Shown: one piece after another, positions 27,387 through 36,200 of the stretch | Position numbering within the stretch: the stretch's first letter is position 1 | Layout: each line of letters starts with the position of its first letter | From: Actinocrinis puniceicyclus | GTDB taxonomy: Bacteria > Actinomycetota > Actinomycetes > Streptomycetales > Catenulisporaceae | DNA: 64,000 bases | Direction of reading: 5' to 3' | NCBI RefSeq assembly: GCF_018283645.1 | Contig: NZ_JAGSXH010000014.1 | Span: 23,903-87,902 of the forward strand | Translations under genes and position numbers: made by a program | Notes under the pieces: generated by a model | What the model saw: only the letters and a program-made list of their open reading frames with translations | Databases searched by the model: none | What the model was told of the DNA's origin: nothing

Positions 27387-28255
27387 CCACCGTGCCCACT
27401 CCCGAAGACGGCGCCGCGCCCGAAGCATCCGGCGCCGGCGCGGCACCGGCCGAGGACCCGCGCGCGGGCATGGCTACCGCGACGACGGTCCCGGTCACCC
27501 CGATGGTCGAGGCGCTGGAAGTACACAAGTCCTACGGCCGGGTCGAGGTGCTCAAGGGCATCACGCTCAAGGTCATGCCGGGCGAGGTCATGTGCCTGAT
27601 CGGCCCGTCCGGCTCCGGCAAGTCGACCTTCCTGCGCTGCATCAACCACCTGGAGAAGATCAACGCCGGGCGGCTGAGCGTGGACGGCGCACTGGTCGGC
27701 TACCGGGAGCGCGGTGACCGGCTGCACGAGCTGCGCGAGCGCGAGGTGGCCGGCCAGCGCACCGAGATCGGCATGGTGTTCCAGCGCTTCAACCTGTTCC
27801 CGCACATGACGGCGCTGGAGAACATCACCGAGGCGCCGATCCGGGTCAAGCGCGAGCCGAAGGACGCGGCGCGGGCGCACGCCCGGGAACTGCTGGAGAA
27901 GGTGGGCCTCGGCGACCGCGCCGGGGCCTATCCGAACCAGCTGTCCGGCGGCCAGCAGCAGCGCGTCGCGATCGCCCGCGCGCTGGCCATGCAGCCGAAG
28001 CTGATGTTGTTCGACGAGCCGACCTCGGCGCTGGACCCGGAGCTGGTCGGGGACGTGCTCGCGGTGATGCGGCAGCTGGCCGACGACGGCATGACCATGA
28101 TCGTGGTCACCCACGAGATGGGCTTCGCCCGGGAGGTCGGCGACGCGGTCGTCTTCATGGACGGCGGCGTCGTGGTCGAGAGCGGCGACCCGCGCGAGGT
28201 GCTGACCGATCCGCGACACGAGCGCACGCGCTCGTTCCTGTCCAAGGTGTTGTGA
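27383..28255 (+). CDS. polar amino acid ABC importer ATPase
   Basis: A 290-residue ATPase. Walker A is GPSGSGKST, followed by [11 protein letters not shown], and the signature [17 protein letters not shown] and Walker [17 protein letters not shown] match the GlnQ/ArtP group. An Ala/Pro-rich extension of about 40 residues precedes the domain. A strong aggagg lies just before the ATG, which overlaps the permease stop as ATGA. A canonical hairpin ends the operon. Confidence 0.92.
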   Translation: MTTVPTPEDGAAPEASGAGAAPAEDPRAGMATATTVPVTPMVEALEVHKSYGRVEVLKGITLKVMPGEVMCLIGPSGSGKSTFLRCINHLEKINAGRLSVDGALVGYRERGDRLHELREREVAGQRTEIGMVFQRFNLFPHMTALENITEAPIRVKREPKDAARAHARELLEKVGLGDRAGAYPNQLSGGQQQRVAIARALAMQPKLMLFDEPTSALDPELVGDVLAVMRQLADDGMTMIVVTHEMGFAREVGDAVVFMDGGVVVESGDPREVLTDPRHERTRSFLSKVL

Positions 28256-28277
28256 CCGCGGAGACGGGCCACGAGCA

Positions 28278-28310
28278 GAAAGGGCGGACGCCAGACGGGT
28301 CCGCCCTTTC
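28278..28310 (+). terminator. intrinsic-type hairpin after amino acid importer operon
   Basis: A perfect 12-bp stem (gaaagggcggac at 28278-28289, gtccgccctttc at 28299-28310) with a 9-nt loop, 22 bp after the ATPase stop. The symmetric A/T base at the stem foot could also serve the convergent pdtaR gene. Confidence 0.8.
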
Positions 28311-28344
28311 GCTTGTGCGCGTGCGCCGGGCCCGTGGCTGCGAA

Positions 28345-28377
28345 CCGGGTTCAGGCCGGGTTCAGGCCGGGTTCAGG
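28345..28377. repeat. three tandem copies of an 11-bp unit
   Basis: The unit ccgggttcagg is repeated exactly three times without spacers. The last copy overlaps the stop codon of the response regulator gene, so the repeat lies at its 3' end and beyond. Confidence 0.85.
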
Positions 28378-29011
28378 CCCGGCTGTCCGCCTCCGCGTCG
28401 CCGCCCTCGGTCTTCGGCGCGTTCGCCCCGTCGATCACGGCCTGCGCGACCTCGCGCATCGTCAGCCGCCGGTCCATCGACGTCTTCTGTATCCAGCGGA
28501 ACGCCTCGGGCTCGGTCATCCCGAGCTGTACCTGAAGCAGGCCCTTGGCGCGGTCGACCAGCTTGCGGGTCTCGAAGCGGGCGGCGAGGTCGGCGACCTC
28601 GTTCTCCAGGGCGCGAAGCTCCTCGTAACGGGTGGTGGCCATCTCGATCGCGGGGACCAGGTCGGCCTTCGAGAAGGGCTTGACCAGGTACGCCATCGCC
28701 CCGGCGTCGCGCGCCCGTTCGACCAGTTCACGCTGGGAGAAGGCGGTGAGCATCAGCACGGGCGCGATCTTCTCGGCGCCGATGCGCTCGGCGGCCGAGA
28801 TCCCGTCCAGCACGGGCATCTTCACGTCGAGTATGACCAGGTCCGGCCGGTGCTCGGTGGCGAGTTTCACCGCGTCCTCACCGTTGCCGGCCTGCCCGAC
28901 GACGTCGTAGCCCTCTTCCTGGAGCATCTCGGCGAGGTCCATCCGGATCAGGGCCTCGTCCTCGGCGATCACCACGCGCTTGCGGGCCTGGCCCTTGTCG
29001 TCGGCGGTCAT
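28373..29011 (-). CDS. pdtaR: ANTAR-domain response regulator (PdtaR type)
   Basis: A 212-residue two-component regulator that binds RNA hairpins to prevent transcription termination rather than binding DNA. The receiver domain has the acidic pair in IAEDE, phospho-acceptor Asp62 in ILDVKMP and the Lys in YLVKPFS. The C-terminal ANTAR domain (about 146-205) includes VDRAKGLLQVQLGMTEPEAFRWIQK in two parts. ATG 29011 is chosen because the receiver starts there; the longer frame to 29128 would run into the tRNA gene. The partner histidine kinase is not in the window. The pairing with a nearby pyk gene is usual in actinobacteria. Confidence 0.9.
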   Translation of the reverse strand: MTADDKGQARKRVVIAEDEALIRMDLAEMLQEEGYDVVGQAGNGEDAVKLATEHRPDLVILDVKMPVLDGISAAERIGAEKIAPVLMLTAFSQRELVERARDAGAMAYLVKPFSKADLVPAIEMATTRYEELRALENEVADLAARFETRKLVDRAKGLLQVQLGMTEPEAFRWIQKTSMDRRLTMREVAQAVIDGANAPKTEGGDAEADSRA

Positions 29012-29113
29012 GTCGGCTGCCCCTCGTCTGTCGGCGCTGCATCTGCCGCCAAGCTTAGTGGACCGATAACGAGGAGGCCGGAGCCCTCCACGATCCGGTA
29101 TGCTGCGGCACGC

Positions 29114-29187
29114 GCCCTGGTATTCCAATCGGCAGAGAAAGCGGTCTCAAACACCGTATAGTGTGGGTTCGAGTCCCACCCAGGGCA
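29114..29187 (+). tRNA. tRNA-Leu (anticodon CAA) with a short variable loop
   Basis: The 74 bases fold into a complete cloverleaf. The acceptor stem pairs gccctgg (29114-29120) with ccagggc (29180-29186), with discriminator A29187 and no encoded CCA. The D arm pairs three of four positions (C29139-type mismatch at the loop end). The anticodon stem gcggt/accgt encloses ctcaaac with anticodon CAA at 29148-29150. The variable loop is only five bases (29158-29162) and the T arm gtggg-ttcgagt-cccac is perfect. CAA reads UUG leucine codons, but bacterial tRNA-Leu normally has a long variable arm, so the identity is tentative. Confidence 0.8.
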
Positions 29188-29188
29188 C

Positions 29189-29602
29189 TTACTCGGATTG
29201 CTTGGGGAATTCCACCCGCACGCCCGGAAGGTCGTCGAACGACGCCTTGCCGTCGCGAGAGATGATGATCCGCCCGGTCTGAGCCGCGGTGGCCGCGATG
29301 ATCAGGTCGATGGATCCGCGTTTGGTTCCGGTGACGTGAGTGAGCGCCAGCAGTTCGCCGTGACGTTGCGCGGTGGCCAGGGTGTAGTCCTCGATGGGAA
29401 TCTGCTCCAGAATCCGCTCGAAGAAATCCGCACGCCCCGACCGTCGTGCCGGATCCGCACGCACCACGCCTTCCCAAAGCTCCGCGACGGTCACGGTCGC
29501 GATGGAAAGTTCGTCATCGAGCGTCGCGAAGTCGCAGCGCCGCAGGCGTCCGCGTTCCATGTCGATCAGGATGCACGTGTCGAGAATCAGTCTTCGTCCC
29601 AT
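29189..29602 (-). CDS. vapC: PIN-domain toxin (VapC family)
   Basis: A 137-residue PIN-domain ribonuclease. The four acidic residues of the metal site are visible: Asp8 in LDTCILID, Glu41 in AELWEG, Asp99 in SIDLIIAA and Asp117 in ISRDG. VapC toxins cut tRNAs or the sarcin-ricin loop and are held inactive by the antitoxin encoded upstream. Its ATG overlaps the antitoxin frame by 16 bp. Its TAA stop lies one base from the 3' end of the convergent tRNA gene. Confidence 0.88.
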   Translation of the reverse strand: MGRRLILDTCILIDMERGRLRRCDFATLDDELSIATVTVAELWEGVVRADPARRSGRADFFERILEQIPIEDYTLATAQRHGELLALTHVTGTKRGSIDLIIAATAAQTGRIIISRDGKASFDDLPGVRVEFPKQSE

Positions 29603-29910
29603 GCCGACCCCTGAACGATCTCCGCCTGGCGTGATTCCTCATACTCGTGCGCCCACGAAGAGTCTCCCACCCCGTATGCGGCGATATGCCGCCGGATCGC
29701 TTCATCCAGCGCGGCGCCCGTGCCGCGCCTGGGAATCTCGCCGCGCCCGATTCGATCTTCCACAGCGCTGACCGGGGCGATCGCCGCCACACGCTTGCAG
29801 TGCCGGGTCACGTAGGTGATCTCGTTGTGGTAGGCGGCGTTGTTCACGATGTCCGCGAAGTGCTCACGCGCGACGCTGACCGGAAGCTCGGTACTCGGCT
29901 CAGCCGTCAT
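29587..29910 (-). CDS. Phd/YefM-type antitoxin
   Basis: A 107-residue antitoxin. The N-terminal part LPVSVAREHFADIVNNA followed by EITYVTRHCKRVAAIAPV is the Phd/YefM DNA-binding fold, and the C-terminal acidic, Ala-rich half should wrap the toxin. ATG 29910 is chosen because the operator and a -10 hexamer lie directly upstream; ATG 29925 would place the operator inside the gene. It forms a two-gene operon with the PIN toxin and probably represses its own promoter. Confidence 0.83.
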   Translation of the reverse strand: MTAEPSTELPVSVAREHFADIVNNAAYHNEITYVTRHCKRVAAIAPVSAVEDRIGRGEIPRRGTGAALDEAIRRHIAAYGVGDSSWAHEYEESRQAEIVQGSAWDED

Positions 29911-29916
29911 GTAATG

Positions 29917-29941
29917 ATTGTACATCTTGCACGAGATGTAC
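29917..29941 (-). promoter_or_regulatory. autoregulatory operator and leaderless promoter of the toxin-antitoxin operon
   Basis: A perfect inverted repeat GTACATCT (29920-29927) and AGATGTAC (29934-29941) with a 6-bp spacer overlaps a minus-strand TACAAT -10 hexamer (29917-29922). Transcription would start close to the antitoxin ATG at 29910, giving a leaderless mRNA, and a bound Phd-type dimer would block the polymerase. Confidence 0.6.
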
Positions 29942-30027
29942 GAAACGCTCTTTCGGGTGAAACAACGGCGGGCCGGTCCCGTCCCGGACCGGCCCACTGC
30001 GCCTCTGCTTCTTCTCCCGTCTGCGGC

Positions 30028-31491
30028 TCAGGTCTGGCGGTATGCCGGGGCCGCACCGGTGACCGCGTCGCCGATGCGGTGAACGCGCACGGCGTTGGTC
30101 GAGCCGGGGATGCCGGGAGGGGAACCGGCCGTGATGATGATCAGCTCGCCGGGCTGGCAGCGGCCCAGCTTGAGCAGCGCCTGGTCGACCTGCACCACCA
30201 TCTCGTCGGTGCTGCCGACCTCCTCGCCGATGAACGTCTCCACGCCCCAGCTCAGCGCCAGCTGCGAACGGACGATCTGCTCCGGGGTGAAGGCCAGGAT
30301 CGGGATCGGCGAGCGGTATCGGCTCAGCCTGCGGGCCGTGTCGCCGCTCTTGGTGAACGCGACCAGATAGCTGGCGCTCAGATAATCGCCCAGCTCGGCC
30401 GCCGCGCGGGCGACCGCGCCGCCCTTGGTGCGGGGCTTGGAGAGCGACGGCGGCAGCCCCTGGGCCAGGACCTGCTCCTCGACCGCGCAGATGATCTTGG
30501 CCATGGTCTGCACGGTCTCGACCGGGTAGTCGCCGACCGAGGTCTCGGCCGAGAGCATCACCGCGTCGGCCCCGTCGAAGATCGCGTTGGCCACGTCGCT
30601 GGCCTCGGCCCGGGTCGGACGCGAGGCGCTGATCATCGAGTCGAGCATCTGCGTCGCGACGATGACCGGCTTGGCGTTGCGCCGGCACATCTTGATCAGC
30701 TTCTTCTGCACCAGCGGGACCTGCTCCAGCGGCATCTCCACGCCGAGGTCCCCGCGGGCGACCATGATGGCGTCGAAGGCGTCGACGATCTCGTCGAGGT
30801 TGTCCACCGCCTGCGGCTTCTCCACCTTGGCGATGACCGGAAGGCGCACGCCGATCTCGTCCATCACCGCGTGCACGTCGTCAGCGTCCTTGGCGCTGCG
30901 CACGAAGGACAGCGCGATCATGTCGGCACGCACGCCGCAGTCGTTCTCGCCGAGCGCCCAGCGCAGGTCCGCCACGTCCTTGTCGGACAGCGCCGGGACC
31001 GAGACCGCGACACCGGGAAGGTTGATGCCCTTGTTGTTGGAGACCTTGCCGCCCTCGACCGTGGTGCACACGACCCGGGGGCCGTCCACCTCGACCACGT
31101 CGAGCGCCACGCGGCCGTCGTCGATCAGGATCCGGTCGCCCGGGTTGCAGTCGGCGGCCAGGCCCTTGTAGGTGGTGGAGCAGATGTTCCGGTCGCCGGG
31201 CACATCCTCGGTGGTGATGGTGAAGCGGTCGCCGCGCTGCAGCCGGATCGGTCCCTCGGCGAAGGTGCCCAACCGGATCTTCGGGCCCTGCAGGTCGACC
31301 AGCACGCCGACCGCGCGGCCGGCCTCGTCGGCGGCCTTGCGCAGGTTGAAGTAGCGGGTCTCGTGCTCGGCGTAAGAACCGTGCGACAGGTTCAGCCGGC
31401 CGATGTCCAGCCCGGCGGCGACCAGGGCCTTGAGCTGCTCCGGTGATTCGGCCGAGGGGCCGAGAGTACAGACGATTTTCGCGCGACGCAT
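30028..31491 (-). CDS. pyk: pyruvate kinase
   Basis: A 487-residue glycolytic enzyme that makes pyruvate and ATP from phosphoenolpyruvate and ADP. The start MRRAKIVCTLGP is the family N-terminus and fixes ATG 31491. VLVDLQGPKIRLG, the active-site lysine segment IAKVEKPQAV, MVARGDLGVEMP and ATQMLDSMI with ASRPTRAE are all present. The C-terminal regulatory domain begins near AVARAAAELG. It is monocistronic or first before the toxin-antitoxin pair. Confidence 0.96.
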   Translation of the reverse strand: MRRAKIVCTLGPSAESPEQLKALVAAGLDIGRLNLSHGSYAEHETRYFNLRKAADEAGRAVGVLVDLQGPKIRLGTFAEGPIRLQRGDRFTITTEDVPGDRNICSTTYKGLAADCNPGDRILIDDGRVALDVVEVDGPRVVCTTVEGGKVSNNKGINLPGVAVSVPALSDKDVADLRWALGENDCGVRADMIALSFVRSAKDADDVHAVMDEIGVRLPVIAKVEKPQAVDNLDEIVDAFDAIMVARGDLGVEMPLEQVPLVQKKLIKMCRRNAKPVIVATQMLDSMISASRPTRAEASDVANAIFDGADAVMLSAETSVGDYPVETVQTMAKIICAVEEQVLAQGLPPSLSKPRTKGGAVARAAAELGDYLSASYLVAFTKSGDTARRLSRYRSPIPILAFTPEQIVRSQLALSWGVETFIGEEVGSTDEMVVQVDQALLKLGRCQPGELIIITAGSPPGIPGSTNAVRVHRIGDAVTGAAPAYRQT

Positions 31492-31622
31492 GAAAGCGAC
31501 CCTATCCCTTACCCAGCGGTAACAAGCCCCGAACGGGCTCATTCGTAACGGATCGCCGAATGCGCGCACCACTCGGCGAAGTGGCCTGCCGACCATGCTA
31601 CCCAGACCGGGTGAACACAGGT

Positions 31623-31653
31623 CGGCCGCCCACCGAGAAGCGGTGGGCGGCCG
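31623..31653 (-). terminator. hairpin terminating gltB-gltD transcription
   Basis: A 13-bp stem (cggccgcccaccg at 31623-31635, cggtgggcggccg at 31641-31653) closes a 5-nt loop agaag. It lies about 155 bp beyond the gltD stop and before the pyk promoter region. Confidence 0.7.
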
Positions 31654-31765
31654 GTGAAGCATTGGCGTGTTCACGGTCCGGAGTGCGCCGGTGGCGGTCG
31701 GACCGGGAGCATTCCGTAGTGGCCCGGTAACACGGCGATGACATGGGCCGGGCGCCACGGGACGC

Positions 31766-31793
31766 GCCGTGCGCCGTGCGCCGTGCGCCGTGC
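31766..31793. repeat. four tandem copies of heptamer gccgtgc
   Basis: Four exact head-to-tail copies lie 15 bp beyond the gltD stop codon. A 7-bp unit here shifts no frame because it is outside the gene. Confidence 0.85.
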
Positions 31794-31807
31794 CACGCCA
31801 CGCCGCG

Positions 31808-33286
31808 TCAGACGGTCAGCGGGCGCACGGTCGGTTCGATGGCACTGGGCAGCGCGGAGACACCGGCCAGGAACTTGTCGACCGCCGCGGCGGCGGAGCG
31901 GCCCTCGGCGATCGCCCAGACGATCAGGGACTGGCCGCGACCGGCGTCTCCGGCGACGAACACGTTGTCGACGTTCGTGCGGTAATCGCGGTCGCGCTTG
32001 ATGTTGCCGCGCTCGTCGAGGTCCAGGCCGAGCTGGCCGACCAGGCCGTTGTCCTGCTCGGGTCCGGTGAAGCCCATGGCGAGCAGCACGAGTTGTGCCG
32101 GGATCTCCCGCTCGCTGCCCGGCACCGGGTTGAACCGGCCGTTCTCGAAGACGACCTCGCTCAGGCGCAGCGCCTGCACGTTGCCGTTCTCGTCGCCGAC
32201 GAACTCGGTGGTGTTGACCGCGTAGACCCGCTCGCCTCCACCCTTGATCGAGTCCAGTTCTTCGTGGGCGGAGGAGACGCGGTAGATCATCGGGTAGGTC
32301 GGCCAGGGCTGGCCGGCCGGACGCTCGTCGGTCGGCCGCGGCATGATCTCCAGCTGGGTGACGCTGGCCGCGCCCTGCCGGGTGGCCGTGCCGAGGCAGT
32401 CCGCGCCGGTGTCGCCGCCGCCGATGATCACCACGTGCTTGCCGCGCGCGGTGATCGGCGCGGTGACGTAGTCGCCCTCGACGACCTTGTTCGACAGCGG
32501 CAGGTACTCCATGGCCTGGTGGACCCCACCCAGCTCGCGTCCGGGGACCGGCAGGTCGCGGGCCTTCGTGGCCCCGACGGCGAGCACGATCGCGTCGTAG
32601 CGGTCGCGCAGCGCGGAGGCGAGGATGTCCTGGCCGATGGCGACGCCGGTGCGGAACTTGGTGCCCTCCGCGCGCATCTGCTCGATGCGGCGGTTGAGGT
32701 GCCGCTTCTCCATCTTGAACTCGGGGATGCCGTAGCGCAGCAGGCCGCCGATGCGGTCGGCGCGCTCGTACACCGCCACGGTGTGCCCGGCGCGGGTGAG
32801 CTGCTGGGCGGCCGCCAGACCGGCCGGACCGGAACCGACCACGGCGACGGTCTTGCCCGAGTGGCGTTCCGGAGCCTGCGGGATGACCAGGCCGTCGTCC
32901 CAGGCCCGGTCGATGATGGCCAGTTCGACGTTCTTGATGGTGACGGCCGGCTGGTTGATGCCCAGCACGCAGGCGGTTTCGCAGGGCGCGGGGCACAGCC
33001 GGCCGGTGAAGTCGGGGAAGTTGTTGGTGGCGTGCAGCCGTTCGACCGCGGCGGCCCAGTCGCCGCGCCAGACCAGGTCGTTCCACTCGGGGATGATGTT
33101 GCCCAGCGGGCAGCCGTTGTGGCAGAACGGGATGCCGCAGTCCATGCACCGCCCGGCCTGCTTCTGGATGATCGGCAGCAGGGCCCGCTCGGGGTAGACC
33201 TCCTTCCAGTCGCCGACGCGCTCGGCGACCGGACGGCGGACAGGGTGCTGGACCGGGGTGTTGAGGAAACCACGCGGGTCAGCCAT
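31808..33286 (-). CDS. gltD: glutamate synthase small subunit
   Basis: A 492-residue iron-sulfur flavoprotein that passes electrons from NADPH to the large subunit. The N-terminal part has the cysteine clusters [17 protein letters not shown] for the 4Fe-4S centre. Two dinucleotide motifs follow: [14 protein letters not shown] for FAD and [13 protein letters not shown] for NADPH. ATG 33286 overlaps the gltB stop by 8 bp. The C-terminal [15 protein letters not shown] is the usual FAD-binding end. Confidence 0.96.
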   Translation of the reverse strand: MADPRGFLNTPVQHPVRRPVAERVGDWKEVYPERALLPIIQKQAGRCMDCGIPFCHNGCPLGNIIPEWNDLVWRGDWAAAVERLHATNNFPDFTGRLCPAPCETACVLGINQPAVTIKNVELAIIDRAWDDGLVIPQAPERHSGKTVAVVGSGPAGLAAAQQLTRAGHTVAVYERADRIGGLLRYGIPEFKMEKRHLNRRIEQMRAEGTKFRTGVAIGQDILASALRDRYDAIVLAVGATKARDLPVPGRELGGVHQAMEYLPLSNKVVEGDYVTAPITARGKHVVIIGGGDTGADCLGTATRQGAASVTQLEIMPRPTDERPAGQPWPTYPMIYRVSSAHEELDSIKGGGERVYAVNTTEFVGDENGNVQALRLSEVVFENGRFNPVPGSEREIPAQLVLLAMGFTGPEQDNGLVGQLGLDLDERGNIKRDRDYRTNVDNVFVAGDAGRGQSLIVWAIAEGRSAAAAVDKFLAGVSALPSAIEPTVRPLTV

Positions 33287-36200
33287 GTGCGGCCTCCATG
33301 ATCTTCTCGAGGGCCTCCTGCTCGGAGAGCCCGGACCGCTCGGCGGCAGCCTTGGCGCCCAGCACTCGCTTGTAGTCGGTCGGCATGATCTTCGCGAAGC
33401 GGGCGATCGAGCCCGCCCAGTCGGCAAGCAGCACCGCGGCGGTCTGGGAGCCGGTCTCCTCGAAGTGCCGCTTGACCGTGTCGTGCAGGAAGGCCCGGTC
33501 CGCGGCGTCGAGTGCCTCGACCGCGACCATCTGCGGGTTGACCCTGGCGACCTTGAGGTCCAGGACGTAGGCCACGCCGCCGGACATCCCGGCGGCGAGG
33601 TTGCGGCCGTGTTCGCCGAGGATGACCACGCGGCCGCCGGTCATGTACTCCAGGGCGTGGTCGCCGACGCCCTCGACGACGAAGGTCGCCCCGGAGTTGC
33701 GCACCGCGAAACGCTCGCCGACGACGCCGCTGAGGAACACCTCCCCGCTGGTGGCGCCGTAGCCGATGACGTTGCCGGCGATGATGTTCTTGGCCGGGTC
33801 GAAGGTCGCGGCGCGGTCGGGGCGCACGATGACGCGGCCGCCGGACAGGCCCTTGGCGACGTAGTCGTTGGCGTCGCCCTCCAGCCGCAGGGTGATGCCG
33901 CGCGGGACGAAGGCGCCGAAGGACTGGCCCGCGGAGCCGGTCAGCGTGACGTCGATGGTCTCGTCGGGCAGGCCGTTGCCGCCGTAGCGCTTGGTGACCT
34001 CGTGGCCGAGCATGGTGCCGACGGTGCGGTTGACGTTGCGGATCGGCAGCGTGATGCGCACCGGGGTGGCGTCTTCCAGCGCGTCGTGGGCGAGTGCGAT
34101 CAACTCGTTGTCCAGGGCCTTGGCCAGGCCGTGGTCCTGGGCGACGGCCTGGTGCAGGCTGGCGCCCTCGGGCAGGAACGGCTGGTAGAGCACCGGGGTG
34201 AGGTCGAGGCCTGACGCCTTCCAGTGCTCGACGGCCTTGCGCGCGTCGATCAGCTCGACGTGGCCGACCGCCTCCCGCAGGGAGCGCAGGCCGAGCGCGG
34301 CCAGGTACTCGCGCACCTCCTGCGCGATGAACTCGAAGAAGTTGACCACGAACTCGGGCTTGCCGGTGAAGCGGGCGCGCAGTTCGGGGTTCTGCGTCGC
34401 GACGCCGACCGGGCAGGTGTCCAGGTGGCACACGCGCATCATCACGCAGCCGGAGACCACCAGCGGGGCGGTGGCGAACCCGAACTCCTCGGCGCCCAGC
34501 AGCGCGGCGATGACCACGTCGCGGCCGGTCTTGAGCTGTCCGTCGGTCTGCACCACGATGCGGTCGCGCAGGCCGTTGAGCAGCAGGGTCTGCTGGGTCT
34601 CGGCCAGGCCCAGCTCCCACGGCGCGCCGGCGTGCTTGAGGGAGGTGAGCGGGGCGGCGCCGGTGCCTCCGTCGTGCCCCGAGATCAGGACCACGTCGGC
34701 GTGCGCCTTGGAGACCCCGGCCGCGACCGTGCCGACGCCGACCTCGGAGACCAGCTTGACGTGCACGCGGGCGGCCGGGTTCGCGTTCTTCAGGTCGTGG
34801 ATCAGCTGCGCCAGGTCCTCGATCGAGTAGATGTCGTGGTGCGGCGGCGGGGAGATCAGCCCGACACCCGGGGTGGAGTGCCGGGTCCTGGCGACCCACG
34901 GGTAGACCTTGTGGCCGGGCAGCTGCCCGCCCTCGCCGGGCTTGGCGCCCTGGGCCATCTTGATCTGCAGGTCGTCCGCGTTGGTCAGGTACTCGCTGGT
35001 CACCCCGAAGCGGCCGGAGGCGACCTGCTTGATCGCGGAGCGGCGCTCCGGGTCGTAGAGCCGCTCGGGGTCCTCGCCGCCCTCGCCGGTGTTGGACTTG
35101 GCGCCCAGCCGGTTCATCGCGATGGCAAGGGTCTGATGCGCTTCGAGGGAGATGGAGCCGTAGCTCATCGCGCCGGTGGAGAACCGCTTGACGATCTCGC
35201 TGACCGGCTCGACCTCGTCGATCGGGATCGGCGCGCGCTCGCCCTCCTTCAGCCGGAACAGGCCGCGCAGCGTCATCAGCCGCTGGGACTGCTCGTCCAC
35301 GCGCGCGGTGTACTGCTTGAAGATGTCGTAGCGGCGCTCGCGGGTGGAGTGCTGGAGCCGGAAGACGCTCTCCGGGTCGAACAGGTGCGGCTCGCCCTCG
35401 CGCCGCCACTGGTACTCGCCGCCGATCTCCAGCCGGCGGTGCGCGGGGCGGGTGGTGCTGCGCGGGTAGGCGCGCAGGTGCCGCTGGGCGACCTCCTCGG
35501 CGATCTGGTCGAGGCCGATACCGCCGAGCTTGCTGACGGTCCCGGTGAAGTACTCGTCGACCAGTTCCTGGGCCAGGCCCACCGCCTCGAAGACCTGGGC
35601 GCCGCGGTAGGAGGCGACGGTGGAGATGCCCATCTTGGACATGACCTTGAGCACGCCCTTGCCGAGCGCCTTGATCAGGTTCCTGATGGCCTTTTCGGCG
35701 GGGACGCTGACGAACACCCCCGCGTTGGCCAGGTCCTCGACGCTCTCCATGGCCAGGTACGGGTTGACCGCGGCCGCACCGTAGCCGATCAGCAGCGCGA
35801 CGTGGTGCACCTCGCGCACGTCGCCGGCCTCGACCAGCAGCGCGGTCTGGGTGCGGGTCTTCTGCCGGATCAGGTGGTGGTGCACCGCGGAGGTCAGCAA
35901 CAGCGAGGGGATCGGGGCGTGCTCGGCGTCGGAGTGGCGGTCGGAGAGCACGACGATGCGCGCGCCGCCCTCGATGGCGGCGGACACCTCGGCGTTGATC
36001 TCGGCCAGCCGCGCGCGCAGGGCCGCGCCGGCGCCGGCGACCTTGTAGAGCCCTGAGACGGTTACCGCCTTGAGGCCGGGCAGGTCGCCGTCGGCGTTGA
36101 TGTGGATGAGCTTGGCCAGCTCGTCGTTGTCGATGACCGGGAACGGCAGCTCGACCTGCCGGCAGGCGACCGGGGAGGTGGCCAGCAGGTTGTCCTCGGG

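Larger units (their letters stand above)
31492..31807. other. 316-bp gap between gltD and pyk
   Basis: No gene is supported. Going away from gltD there is a fourfold tandem repeat of gccgtgc (31766-31793), then a hairpin with a 13-bp stem at 31623-31653, then the pyk upstream region, where gcttgttaccg lies about 40 bp before the start codon. No clear sigma-70 promoter is seen. Confidence 0.6.

Noticed and set aside
29114..29941. Integrative element inserted at the tRNA gene
   Set aside because: No integrase, and no duplicated tRNA 3' end was found in the window; only a two-gene toxin module lies beside it.
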